From: Nipponacmea schrenckii | Lineage: Eukaryota > Mollusca > Gastropoda > Lottiidae | Reading direction: 5' to 3' | Assembly (NCBI GenBank): GCA_030562195.1 | Contig: CM060203.1 | Coordinates: 15,628,534 to 15,692,533, forward strand | DNA length: 64,000 bases | Part shown: in pieces, positions 21,326 to 33,065 of the stretch | Position numbering within the stretch: the first letter of the stretch is position 1 | Layout: each line of letters begins with the position of its first letter | Made by a program: the position numbers and the translations under genes | The notes under the pieces: model-generated | What the model was told of the DNA's origin: nothing | What the model saw: the letters and a program-made list of their open reading frames with translations, nothing else | Database searches by the model: none

Positions 21326-23237
21326 AAAAATGCAATTACAATCAGGCTACATATATACAATTGAAATAAAAAAATTACGTACTCTAAACTAAAATACAGA
21401 ATGAATACTATAAATGCACTATCACCATAATCATATGAAATATATGAAAACTTATGCATAAAAAGGAATAAAGGAAGCGCATAACGTAAATACTAAATAA
21501 ATAAAATAAAAACCTACCCTGTAAAGGGGTTTTAAATTAATTAAACTGGGCTTAGGTGAAGTACCTTACCAGGAGGGATCTGGAAATAAGATATTAAAAG
21601 GAATTGTAGTGTAATATATTTTGGTGGACAATAAGAGAATGTATGAAAGTAATTTATATAAGTATTATGTAATGTATACTGCATAAGAGATTATAATTTA
21701 AGCAAAAAGGATAGAAAAGCAAGATGGCTGACACCAGTTACTGTAGCCGGGCTAGCTCTGGGGGTAATGAACTAACTCAGTTGATAAGTTCAAAACTTTA
21801 ATTTATATAAAAACCCTGTAAAAATAATATAATACAATTAACACAAATATACATCAACAGATCTTATAACAAAGTATCACAGTATATCTGGTATTACAAA
21901 GAAAATATCTATATGCACATAAAACACTTATTTACACTTTCACTAATAATAGGCTATGTATCTTGCAAATTGATGTCTAAGCTTATGCTATGAAATATAT
22001 AAATGAAAAAAAAGTAAAACTAACCCAAAGATGGGGTTTTAACTACTGACTGCTGAATGTAATTATAGCTTACCATAGTATATAAACCTGTGAATTAATT
22101 ATAATAAATATAATTAAACAAAAGACTTAATTTATGAAACATATAAGATGCAAAATTTACTAAAAACAATATGGCTGCCATTACTAAACATTAGAATTAC
22201 TATGGTTACATTTACACAACTCTCTTACAAAATATAGTTTCCCCAGAAAGACAATTACCCAATAAAATACCTAAAACACACATACCTGTGAAGTTATTTG
22301 AAGACAATAACTATACTGAAAACAGAAGTTAGCAAAGGTTATATATTTCCCAAAGGTTGAAATAATAGCTAACACTTCAAAGACTGAGGTAAAAGTAAAG
22401 TGTTTGGCTAGATAGGTGATGAAACTCACTGACAAACTCACTATGCTGGCCAATGACAGAAGATGACATGGTCCAGTGAGGTCAGTTCAGTAAGAAACTA
22501 AGAGAGGGCAAATGATTAAAACATTAGTATAAGGCCAGTGTAAGGTAATTATGTGCTAATTAAAACAGTAGTGGTGCCTTAAGACAAGATAACAATTAAA
22601 TAAAACAACCAAGTTTCTTTAAAAATGCACCCTGCCACATTACTATGGTAAACAAAAGGCAATAACTATAAAACTATTAATTAGACTATAACATACCTTA
22701 TATAATGAAATCCAAGTACACAGATTATATTGAAACAATATAACACAAAATATCCAGTTACACTGCCTAAATAATATATTGAAGGAGATTCAATATATAT
22801 CACATGTAATACAAAATACCATCCTTTCAGTTGCAAACTAAGAGACTGAATAACAACCAGGGTTGTCAGGTCAAACATACTAATTAAGTTCAGATTAAAG
22901 TTAGAAAATATGAGGTGCTGAAAGCTCAGAGACAGAGAAAGATATAGAAAAGAAATGAAAGCAGTGGGGTGTGACTTTAACTGGTTGTTAGATTAATGCA
23001 GTGACTGACGTGGTGTAGACTTTAGAAAACTCTTCACTGATGGCTGTTTTAATGTTAGACCACAGGCACGTCAATTTCTTCCATTTGCTCGGTGCTACCC
23101 TTATCACGATCGTCAAGGTTACTCAAAGGATTACTCATAAGCCCACTTACATCACGAAAAACTACGTGACAATGATCCAGATTTTGAACTGAATTGGTTC
23201 AAGCATGAAACATTTGATATAACTACATTTCTTTAAC
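21326..23237. other. AT-rich spacer with exon-like fragments on the - strand
   Basis: No complete gene. On the - strand two hydrophobic open stretches end at good donors: about 22834-22691 (…LQLKGWYFVLHVIYIESP…, donor GTATGT) and about 22453-22286 (…STFGKYITFANFCFQYSYC…, donor GTATGTG). A polar open stretch, 23137-23055 (MSNPLSNLDDRDKGSTEQ…, stop TAA), precedes them. The second hydrophobic one loosely fits the G-K-[FY]-x3-A-x-F-x3-Y-x-Y pattern of SLC22-type transporters, the first an ESP-containing loop. They could be remnants of a transporter gene or chance in AT-rich DNA. Confidence 0.25.
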
Positions 23238-23749
23238 CCATTTACTTTAACCCAGATCTTACGATTTAGAGCCAGAGTTGTTTATCTGCTCAGTAGATAG
23301 CACAATTATCTGAAATAAGTCTATATGAGTGTGTACCAACGAGCAACAAATCTGAATTGTCATTGGTTGCTCGGAATCATGTAGACCTTCACAGTTCGTA
23401 TAGTCTCTGACGCTCAGATCATTCCTGTCGGCGACAACCTTTGTCGAAGCTGTGAGCTGACAAGAAGGTACTGGAAGACAGAGGCTAGAAATTTCGGAAT
23501 TCAGTTGATCCGAATTCCTAGTGGTCAGTAAGACCGAAACATTTTCCTCTATTCCAGCCTCTTGTGATTATTTCGAAAGTTGTAGGCTGGTGTACAGCAG
23601 AATTTCGGACTAGTGCAAAGTTAGCTGCTACAGATCTGTTGGAATGCTTTGTGAATATTAGCCTTTCAATTTTTTTTCTATGAGCGACATCGCAGTATTT
23701 AAGTACGAACGAAGTTCACTCTTAATCATCACCAGCGAAATAAAAAAAA

Positions 23750-24185
23750 ACTTGGTATGTGTATTCATCTTAATAATTTCTGGGACAAGTTCGAAAATGG
23801 CACGATTCCAGATGTCGGTTTATTAGTAATGGCCCTTGATTAAATGAAAAAAACGTTAATATTTACTTGTGTACACAATAGAAGCTATAGTTTGCATCCG
23901 ATTTTAATGAAACTTGGAATGTGTATTTATCTTGATAATATCTCAGACAAGTACGAAAATGGCACGATTCCAGATGTTGGTTAATGAGTTATGGCCCTTG
24001 ATTAAATGAAAAAACGTTAAAATGTACTTGTGTATTCAATAGAAGCTATAGTTTTCATCCGATATGAATGAAACTTGGTATGTGTATTCATCTTGATATC
24101 TTTCCAGATGTCTGTTTATGAGTTATTGCCCTTGATTAAATGAAAAAACAAGGAATATTCTGTTTGCTGAAGTGGGCGTATGTTA
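23750..24185. repeat. Dispersed ~150-bp repeat units ending in GTGGGCGTATG
   Basis: Three units with AAACTTGG(T/A)ATGTGTATTC, AATGGCACGATTCCAGATGT and GGCCCTTGATTAAATGAAAA. The right edge AAGTGGGCGTATG (24170) is the terminal word of the TATACGCCCAC element family (see 29667). Confidence 0.7.
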
Positions 24186-25607
24186 CATTGTCTGGCAAGC
24201 TATCTTTTTTCTATGGGCGACATCACAGTATTTAAGTGCGAACGAAGTTCACTCTTAATCATCAGCAGCGAAATAAAACTGTTTTTACTAAGGTAACTCT
24301 TTAGGTCCACGAAGGTCCTTTCCCGTTGTTTGTCCAACCGGGTCCGTAGCCAAACCCCCGAAAAATTCTGACAAACAACCAATTTCACTACTATAGGACT
24401 ACTATACCCCATTGCCCCTCTTGATATATTACTTGCCAAACAATCAATTAATAACAAAAAAACAATCAATTAATAACAAACAATCAATTAATAACAAACA
24501 ATTAATAACAACAAACAATCAAGTCTGACAACACTTTAACAATGAACTTTCCTGTATTATCGATATTCGTTTCCAGTTGGGTCGATAAGTATTCACGTCA
24601 CAAGACTTTCACTCTTTCATTAGGATTTTAAGCACATTATAATGTGGCCCTTTTCTCTGAACCTTTGAAATAAACTGCTTTGGTTGAACCTCTGGCATTT
24701 TTCTATCTCTGGACGGAACCACGGAAATAAGCTGCATTGGTTGAACCACTGGCATTTTGATATTGTTTAGCTGAACCACTGGAATAAACTGCTTTGGTTG
24801 AACCTCTGACCTTTGATTATTTGACGGAACCACTGAAATAAGCTGCATTTGTTGAACATCTGGCTTTGTTTGATCCTTTGTCGGGACCACTGAAATAAGC
24901 TGCATTTGTTGAACTTCTGGCATATTTTGATCTTCTTTTCGAACCACTGAAATAGGATGTATTGTTAGTACCATTGGTATAGTTTGATCCTGTGGCTTAT
25001 CCGATGAACTTTGATGTCTGTTCGATGCCTCTGTGTGTTGAAATTGTTGAAATCCTATCAATAGTTGACGTGTTTGAGGCGTCGGTGTTTGAGGCTTCGG
25101 TTGTAAAGGCTTCGGTTGTTGAGGCTTCGATGGTTGACGCTTCGGAGGTGACTTCTCGACTGGCGTTTTTTTTTCAATGCTTTTTTTCATTTGGTCCAAA
25201 TCCCACCTACGGAGGAAGCGAAGATTAAACCCAAGCAAAAAGACAGCTATAAATTCGAGTACAGACGTAGCAATTGCAAGGTAGAAACACCACTGTAATG
25301 TATACTTCTTGTCGTCGCTTCGATTTGCATATGTGTCCAGAAGAAACAATATCCACATTATCATTACCGAAAAAGCTGAAATAACCAAAATTTTAAAATT
25401 ATTGAGGTATAAACTAAGGCAGATCAAATGTTTGTCCTTTTAGGAGGCTGGTTTGGGTTTTGATTTGTAAATAGCACATTATTATTACCATTAAACCTAA
25501 AATAAAAATATTTTTTTTAAATTATTGAGGTATAAACCTAGGGAGACCAAATGTTTGTCCTCCTCGGAGGCTGGTTTGGGTTTTGTTTATTGTGAATAAG
25601 TGCTAAA

Positions 25608-25790
25608 AATGAAATGGAGTTTTACATCCTTCTCTTCTGCTTCTCTTCTTAGGCTAACGAAGACGGTCAACGCCATGCAGTGTGCAATGAGGGAAACTTT
25701 GCCAGGACAGCGGCATTAGCCTACTCCTTTTGGCAATTTTCAACTGTCGAAGGATCTGTAGCACGATTGGATTGAACTCTGAACCTACAG
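25608..25790 (-). mobile_element. SINE body in claudin-like copy 2
   Basis: Same position and orientation as 11592-11826, sharing TGCAGTGTGCAATGAGGGAA and GGCATTAGCCTACTCC. The tRNA-like head is partly replaced after GATTGGATTGAACTC by a dispersed-repeat piece. Confidence 0.75.
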
Positions 25791-25965
25791 GTTAGCAACA
25801 CGTCTGAGATCTCACATGTACATATCAAATTTCATTCAAATCGGGTGGAATTCTTTAGTTTTTAGTGTGTTACACACTGCTTGGTGACAAAATTGCTAAC
25901 TGACTAACAATAACACCATTTATCTAGGATTTGAACGACATTTAAAAGTTGAGGGTGAATTCTGG

Positions 25966-26141
25966 TATAACGCACTTCTTTAATAACAAGGTACATAACG
26001 TTTCAACACAATTTACACATGTCATCAGATGAAAGGTTTCCCCTATATATTCCCATGTTTTCAATCCCTTCTTTATTTCATCTGATGACGATGTATAAAT
26101 TGTATTGAAGAGTACCTTGTTATTAAAGAAGTGTGTTATAC
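25966..26141. mobile_element. Foldback element, uninterrupted copy
   Basis: The arms 25966-26032 and 26079-26141 are imperfect reverse complements (TATAACGCACTTCTTTAATA … TATTAAAGAAGTGTGTTATA) around a ~46-bp loop. It contains the intact TTATTAAAGAAG that is the insertion site of the family B element in copy 1. Confidence 0.85.
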
Positions 26142-26284
26142 TATAATCTATTCTCTCGTATCCCCCTTGTTATATTAACCATTCATCCAAACATCGTCAA
26201 ATTCAAACCCGTAACAAAACTGCTTTTATAAGTACTCAGTGCTCAGGGAATATGGTTAACTTAAAAACAGCCAGAGTCATTTAA

Positions 26285-26598
26285 AGGGATACTGCGTCTC
26301 AGTAAAATTTAGTTCTCAAGAATAGTCAATATTCATCAGTGAACTTACCTGGTCTCATAAATTAACATAATCCATTTAAAATCTGGAAAACTCAAAAAAT
26401 TATTAAAAAAAACACTTAATCAATTCATTAAGCGTTTTTCAATATTCAAATTCATCTTTAAGGATGATTACTTAGTTTTTTGAATATTTTTTTTTTATCT
26501 TATTTGTGACAGCAGGTATATTTACTGATGAATAGAGCTTTATTCGCCAAGTTGAAAATTTTTCAAATTTTTTGTTCATTCTAAGGTCTATTAGCCCT
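26285..26598. mobile_element. TTAA-flanked MITE (family A) in claudin-like copy 2
   Basis: TTAA at 26281-26284 and 26599-26602, same intron position as the one at 12718. Ends AGGGATACTGCGTCTCAG and CTAAGGTCTATTAGCCC. Confidence 0.86.
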
Positions 26599-28044
26599 TT
26601 AATGTTTACAAGCTAATTTTGACTATTAAAGGGAAAGAAATAAGAAAAAACGAAACGTCCTCAAATTCAAACTCAAAAAAATTTTTTTTAACAAACCTGT
26701 AAACATATGAGAACTTATGCACATTCTGTTCTTGTATTTAGAAGGATAAACGACGTTTGTTACACCGGCTACCACATTTACGAACATGGATATAAATGCT
26801 AATACATTTGCTGAATGTATTGTCTCGAATACATCTGAAATATAGACATAGATTGGTTAGGTGTTGTCTTTGCGGTTGCTATATTTTATCCCCCCCCCCC
26901 CCAATTCGCCATACTTTCCAAATAATTAGCACGTTACGTATAGGGGAAGAACGGCAAGCCCACCGTCCTCAGTAATTTACCACGGTAAATATTATGAAAT
27001 CTTCTGCCCTGATTAAAATGGCTTTTTAAGATTTATGATGTACAGAAAAGTTAGACGAATAGCACCATTTCTGTGAACGTTTCTGTTTGCCTTAGGCTGT
27101 CACTCACCCTCACCCAACCCGTTTAATTTTCCTAATTATGCCACGAGTTCTTATAATATGCCTTGTGCTTTAAAACCCCTTGACAACAATTATTGCATGG
27201 CCCCTAATATCTCAATCACCTCATCCTCAACCTCTCACATTTTGAGATTTCCTTTGATTTACCTAAACCCCGTGACAAATTATAATGTGGCCCCTACCCA
27301 CTCAATCAATCCCACCTTCACAATATATTGTTATATAGAAACCCCGCTAGTTAATATCAACAAACCTCCAGCTAACGGCTCACATTCCGTCCAGCCTTCT
27401 TTAGTCTTGACACAACTTGTCCATAATCCATCTCGCTGAACGACTGTATTATTTTGTTCAATATGTCTCCAGTCATTATATTCCGTAACGATTGCGTGAA
27501 ATGGCAGGGTGATTAAAGCAATGGTGACACAAGCTATCATGGCGATTACTGTGACAGATTTACTGTGCTCTGCTATGTTTTGTCGGTCTAATTCGGGAAA
27601 ATACAGTACAGGCCTGTCACTCTTGGCGGCAACTCACTCTGTGAACTGATTCCTATCACCATATATCGGGACGGACGTACGGCCCGAGAAAACTGTCGAA
27701 GACCAACTTGTTGAGATGCTTCTTCGAACTATTAGTAGGGTTGTCTAAGACGAGGTACATCCTTTGAGTTCGTATCACATGTTTATGTGAAGTCGATCAC
27801 AAGTGTATGTGCACATCCGGGAACGATTCAAAACATACACCCGCCAGTCCATTCTATTTGGAGGTGGGGCAATCAGTAAGACTTATATTGTGTTCATTTA
27901 AACCAAGAAAATAAAGTGGACTGATCTGGACTATACTAGTAATTAGAATCATTCCCGGATATGTATAAGTAACTCTGCTGTTCCACTGTCTATGGACTGG
28001 TCGAGTTGATGTTGTTACGCGCATCCCAAGACTGGTGAAGGGAA

Positions 28045-28215
28045 ATGAAAAATGAAATAGAGTTTTATGCCCTACTCTCCTGCACGCATGGCGGCATTAG
28101 CCTACTCTTTTCCAACTGTTGAGGGATCTTTAACATGCACACTGGGCCTCGGATAATTGTCCCATCCGAACGACTGGACGCTTTTGCCATGTCAGTCCAT
28201 CCGACAAGGGGAAAC
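28045..28215 (-). mobile_element. SINE fragment upstream of claudin-like copy 2
   Basis: Shares GAGTTTTATGCCCTACTCTC, CATGGCGGCATTAGCCTACT and CATGTCAGTCCATCCGAC with 14518 and 39148. Confidence 0.65.
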
Positions 28216-28659
28216 CGAGCTAAAAATCCGAGAGTCTGGCTTTGTAATATAATGGATTCCAATGAGGTTCGGGTCTGTTTTTTATATGACGTTAGAACGA
28301 CGCGATAGTTTCGGATTTGACTAAACTACAAATATATCTATTTCCGGGGGAAACACGTTGCCCTCATAGAAATGTAGAAAATCCCCATTTTAATTTCTGA
28401 CCCCTAATTGAGGACCATTTCAAAACCTACATTATTCAGTATGCAAACCCAATATTTAATACAAGTGGTTGCCTAGCAAGATACACTCAGTCTCCGATAA
28501 ACTTTCGGTATATCAAAGGTTGTTGTGTCGAATGTACAAAATTTTTAACTTGTCCGAGATATGATTCATTAAAACCATCACACAAAATTTCATAAAATTC
28601 TGACATAAACTTCATTGCGTTCACAAATGACGTTTAACGTAATTGATATTATCCTTAAG

Positions 28660-28940
28660 ATCGGTGAAAACTATAGGCTCCAAATTTTGCACAAGTCAAG
28701 GGCAATAACTCAAAAACCGTTTGTGCAAAATCGTCAAATTCGGACTTGACTTATATCTCATCAATAAAAATGACTATACTTTGATGAAAGTGGTATAAAA
28801 AACGTTGTTCTCTAATGTGCCGAAGAATAATTTCAATGCTTATTTAATAGATCAAGGGCAATAACTCAAAACACGTTCATCAACATAATCAGACCAAATT
28901 TCATTAAAATCAGATAAAAACTGCAGTTTCTTTTGTGTTC
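28660..28940 (+). repeat. Dispersed 'CAAGGGCAATAACTCAAAA' repeat
   Basis: Two to three diverged units with AAGGGCAATAACTCAAAA, CGTCAAATTCGGACTTGAC and TTTCATTAAAATCAGATAAA, ending in the GGACGAAC array. The same family is at 29740 and 35830. This stretch is deleted in block 3. Confidence 0.7.
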
Positions 28941-28946
28941 ACCAGC

Positions 28947-29085
28947 CATTAGCGGACGAACGAAAGAATGAACGAACGAACGAACGGACGGGCGAACGAA
29001 CGGACGGAAGGGCGAACGAACGAACGGACGGGCGAACGAACGGACGGGCGAACGAACGGACGAACGAACGGACGGACGGACGTGG
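28947..29085 (+). repeat. (GGACGAAC)n simple repeat
   Basis: Runs of GAACGAACGGACGGGCGAAC, GC-rich against the AT-rich surroundings. It ends in GGACGTGGAAAGCGGCAATATACG, the characteristic tail of the dispersed elements here. A short remnant remains at 39333-39352. Confidence 0.92.
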
Positions 29086-29112
29086 AAAGCGGCAATATAC
29101 GGACTTATTTTG

Positions 29113-29660
29113 TAGGCGTATAAAAAATAACGTCAGTGTGATACACACTATGTTCAGTATTTATGGACAATATAAAAATTTTGTTTTCATTGCAGCATAA
29201 TGTATGGAAAATATGGCCTTAGTTTTGATAATCTAAATTAATATTTGATATTTATTTAACAGCAAAGTAAATACATACTGTAGCTGGAACAATAACAATT
29301 TTAATGCAAGAATTCCATTATTTATTGATTTCACTAAATATATATATAAACTATATTATTGTAAAGTCTTATTTTACCACTTTGAAAAATAGTCATATTT
29401 AACTCATTTTAAACCCTTTGAACACTGAGTAGTAACAAAAGACAACACCATATGCCCTAAAATCCAAGAAATATGACAAATGTTGAAAATTAACATTGTG
29501 TGATTAACAATGTCTTGTTGTTAGAGCTATTCCTCAGGCTGCTTTGTATCAAGTATTATGTGGCACGTAGAGAATTGATGGTGTTAATTCTTGTTAACGG
29601 TCATGGCATGTCCTCTTCCAGGCTTGCTTTTTGTCTTGAATATATGTAGAGATAGCTTGT
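29113..29660. repeat. Duplicated unique sequence (equals 39385-40055)
   Basis: ATAACGTCAGTGTGATACAC through GGCATGTCCTCTTCCAGGCT is nearly identical in the two blocks. Block 3 has about 130 extra bases (39570-39720) and block 2 has about 45 near 29569. It corresponds to sequence 3' of TPGS1. Confidence 0.85.
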
Positions 29661-29666
29661 CAGGCA

Positions 29667-30336
29667 AGATTACATACGCCCACTGGCAGCATTGGATTTG
29701 AATAATAAATTGAGCAATAACACATTCACTGAATGAATATTGAAGTCAAGGGCAAAAGCTCAAAAACTGTTCATGGAAAATCGTCAAATTCAAACTTACC
29801 CACCATCTTATCTATTTCAATACTCATACCAAGTTTCATCAAATCTATTAAAAAATTTTAGCTTATTTTGCACCCACAAAATTGTTGATGCAATTTTACT
29901 AAGTCAAGGGCAATTACTCAAAAAGCATTCGTTAAAAATAGTCGGAAATTCAAACTTGACCAATGTCTTATCAATTATGATGCTTACACCAAGTTCCATC
30001 AAAATCCTTTGAAAATTAAAGCTTCTTATTGCAACCACAACAGAATTTTGACGCAATTTCACTAAGTCAAGGGCAATAATTCCAATGCAATTACTCATGT
30101 AGCTTCTATTGCATCAACAATAAATTTTGTGATGTAAATAAGTGTTATCAATTCCATTGCCCCTGCCTCTATATTTATTGTGTCTACAAATCGAACTTGA
30201 CCGCCAACTTATCAATACCAATGCTCATACCAATTTTCATTAAAATCCATAGAAAATTGTAGCTTCTATAGTGTCTACAACAAATGTTGACGGACCTACG
30301 GACCGACGACAATATACCTCCACATATTCATGTGGG
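29667..30336. mobile_element. Element with TATACGCCCAC / GTGGGCGTATA termini
   Basis: Begins CATACGCCCACTGGCAGC and ends CATGTGGGCGTATAAAA. The inside consists of ~110-150-bp units with AAGGGCAAT(A/T)ACTCAAAA and TTTCATCAAAATCC-type words. It is absent from the equivalent place in block 3 (near 40060), so it inserted after the duplication or was lost there. A shorter relative interrupts a satellite at 41261-41525. Confidence 0.65.
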
Positions 30337-30439
30337 CGTATAAAAGGTCTTCAGAAGTACTAGAAATACACATTATTTGTTCATTCAAATGTGTATTTTC
30401 TAGATGTCACAGAGTCTCAAGAAATGATGAGTCATCATT

Positions 30440-30500
30440 TAAACCTTTTCGCATTGATCTCTCTTGGGTTGTCTATACCCATTTACAGCTTTGCTGCTTT
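30440..30500 (-). pseudogene. TPGS1 last-exon fragment
   Basis: AAACCTTTTCGCATTGATCTC and ACCCATTTACAGCT match 40466-40507, the start of the last TPGS1 exon with its acceptor region (tail of an intron, then CC..GAGAGATCAATGCGAAAAGG on the - strand). The rest of the exon is missing and no TPGS1 exons lie upstream on this side. It is debris of the segmental duplication. Confidence 0.7.
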
Positions 30501-30544
30501 GATGAATTTGAGCTCTATCATTTTTAGGAAGCAAATATTTATTC

Positions 30545-31745
30545 AATTCAGTTCGGAAAGTTAATATCACTATACAGATGGCTGAAATTGAGCTCTATCA
30601 GCTTGTAAAGAAAATATTTAGATGACTATACTGCTGAAATTAAGCTATACTAGCTGGTAAAGTAAATATTTAATCACTATGCAGATAGCTGAAATTAAGC
30701 TCTATCAGCTCAAAAAGTAAAAATTTACATCACTATACAGATAGCTGAAATCGAGCTCTATCAGCTTACAAAGTAAAAATTTACATCACTATACAGATGG
30801 CTGAAATTGAGCTCTATCAGCTCACAAAGTAAAAATTTACATCATTATACAGATGGCTGAAATTGAGCTCTATCAGTTTGTAAAGCAGATATTTAGATGA
30901 CTATACAGCTGAAATTAAGCTTTACTAGCTGGTAAAGAAAATATTTACATCACAATACAGATAGCTGAAATTGAGCTCTATCAGTTGGTAAAGAAAATAT
31001 TTAGATGACTATACAGCTGAAATTAAGCCATACTAGCTGGTAAAGTAAATATGTACATCACTATGTAGATAGCTGAAATTAAGCTCTATCAGCTCACAAA
31101 GTAAAAATTTACATCACTATACAGATGGCTGAAATTGAGCTCTATCAGCTTGTAAAGAGGATATTTAGATGACTATACAGCTGAAAATAAGCTATACTAG
31201 CTGGAAAAGAAAATATTTACATCACAATACAGAAAGCTGAAATTGAGCTCTATCAGCTTGTAAAGCAAATATTAAGATGACTATACCGCTGAAATTAAGC
31301 TATACTAGCTGGTAAAGAAAATAATTACATCACTATACAGATAGCTGCAATTGAGCTCTATCAGCTCACAAAGTAAAAATTTACATCACTATACAGATGG
31401 CTGAAATTGAGCTCTATCAGCTTGTAAAGAGGATATTTAGATGACTATACAGCTGAAAATAAGCTATACTAGCTGTAAAGGAAATATTTACATCACAATA
31501 CAGAAAGCTGAAATTGAGCTCTATCAGCTTGTAAAGCAAATATTAAGATGACTATACAGCTGAAATTAAGCTATACTAGCTGGTAAAGAAAATAATTACA
31601 TCACTATACAGATAGCTGCAATTGAGCTCTATCAGCTCACAAAGTAAAAATTTACATCACTATACAGATGACTGAAATTAAGCTTTACTAGCTGGTAAAG
31701 AAAATATTTACATCACAATACAGATAGCTGAAATAGAGCTCTATC
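30545..31745 (+). repeat. ~55-bp satellite with higher-order structure
   Basis: Two unit types: AATTTACATCACTATACAGA + TGGCTGAAATTGAGCTCTATC, and ATATTTAGATGACTATACAG + CTGAAATTAAGCTATACTAG. They alternate in ~270-bp groups that repeat (compare 31085-31350 with 31360-31620). Same satellite as 40640-42780. Confidence 0.93.
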
Positions 31746-32032
31746 AGCTTTCATATGTAGGTGAATATACTGATAGCTGTTTAAGCATTGTCTGTACAGA
31801 TAACTCTTTTTTAAATTACAAAGAACAAACAAACCTTGAATAAGAATGAATCACAAGCCTCTGATAAAAACTCTTCTGATGTTATCATGGATTGTTTTTT
31901 TTATTATAAGTCATGGCCTGAAAGATATCAAACATAAATATAAAACAACTATCCTACTCTTTTGTACTTGGTGAATTACTGTGTAACATAATGAATCCAC
32001 AAAACGTGTTTGCAATAATTACTTAGTTTAAA

Positions 32033-32522
32033 GAGGCCCAGGCTTGATTTATATGGGTCGTTTTGGGCCTTTGTTACATTTAAACAGTCCTCAGAAATAC
32101 TCAAGCTCTAAGAAAATCGCAAAATACCTTGAAATATACCTCAAACAATAAATTTCACTTTTCATTTTTTTTCCGTGCTGTACGCGGCTGGTCTCCAGTC
32201 AGTCTGAAAATTGTGTGTCCTGTTGACAAAGTCTACAATTGAAAAATGCGTTGTAGTCTATTTATATAAATGACCGCTATTGCACGACGGGAAGGATAAC
32301 TCTTTGATTATCAAGACGAACCGTTTTCCAATATGGCGGGACGTTCGTAATTTCTTAGGACATTATGATCTTTCAAACACGGATAATTATGGATACACAT
32401 GGATTTGAAGGCTCAAATTTCAAAGGTAAGCTCTGTAGACTATTTCTGATTAGCTAACCAAAAGATTTCATGTGTTTGAGGCTGTCGGATGATTGTCCGA
32501 AGCAAATAAAGCCAGGGCTCCT
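32033..32522. mobile_element. TTAA-flanked element (family B), second copy
   Basis: Begins AGAGGCCCAGGCTTG and ends GCCAGGGCTCCT, flanked by TTAA on both sides (right TTAA 32523-32526). The empty site exists at 9079-9083. It shares GGTCTCCAGTCAGTCTG and the CAATATGGCGG words with 12069-12555. Start coordinate good to a few bases. Confidence 0.85.
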
Positions 32523-33065
32523 TTAATGGATATATCGTGTTGTATGGAAATACTATTATCTGGCACCTGGTTAGTCCAAATTAGACTGTAAATTTTATGT
32601 CTATTCTAAGAGGCAGTATTCCATTTGAGTGACTTACTCACATAAACCATTTTTATTAGCCCGATAACTCCAGACCCACATAAACCTTCGGTGTAGCCCT
32701 ATAACTCTAGAGCCTAATTTTCGAAAACTAAACAAGATACAATTCTGATTTTTAGAAATCAGATGACTGGAACACTAAATTATCTTGGAAAAGTTTCCGA
32801 GAATAAGATCTCTGATCTTGTAATGTTTCTCAGACGGGGTATTCGGATAGGCCTATAATTTCGTTAATAGATTGAACCCTACATCGAATGTCGTTTTATA
32901 TAGAGTTCAACCCGACCGTTAGATCAGTAACTTCTGACACTTTTAAAATGACCAAAAAAAAAAAGAAATCTTGCCAAGCTGAACCTTAGTTTATAGTCAA
33001 TGAAGAAATGTTTGGATATTTTGCAATGTCCCCGGTCACCCATACAGAACAATACCATAAAAAAT
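32523..33065. other. Spacer between the satellite block and block 3
   Basis: Contains the right part of the segment related to 9083-9200 (ATGGATATATCGTGTTGTAT … GACTGGAACACTAAAT). No gene seen. Confidence 0.5.

Larger units (their letters stand above)
24609..27624 (-). pseudogene. Claudin-like copy 2: start codon lost, tail truncated
   Basis: The exons equivalent to copy 1 are open and in phase: 27624-27366, 26834-26697, 25375-24609. The codon aligned with the ATG of copies 1 and 3 is AAG (27624-27622), so no full-length product can start there. The next ATG in frame (27540) would begin inside TM1. The W...GLW...C...C loop and all four membrane segments are intact. The tail has PKPQ-type runs and a few 19-residue units, then ends at a TGA created by a deletion that joins the tail to 3' flank (near 24607). 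A different upstream first exon or non-AUG start could rescue it; otherwise it is a young pseudogene. Confidence 0.75.
23238..31950. repeat. Segmental duplication block 2
   Basis: The left edge at TTTACTTTAACCCAGATC matches 33066. The homology with block 3 (33066-42965) continues through claudin-like copy 2, the GGACGAAC simple repeat, a stretch equal to 39385-40150, a TPGS1 exon fragment, the ~55-bp satellite and its right flank (31745-31950 equals 42780-42965). Block 2 is therefore a partial copy of the TPGS1 3' region plus the claudin-like gene. Confidence 0.88.

Noticed and set aside
28939..29148. - strand frame of RSFVRSFARPFVRPS type
   Set aside because: Translation of the GGACGAAC simple repeat.
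30904..31745. Recurrent GAGCTC and ATATTTAGATGA words considered as regulatory sites
   Set aside because: They are fixed parts of a satellite unit; no independent reason to call them sites.
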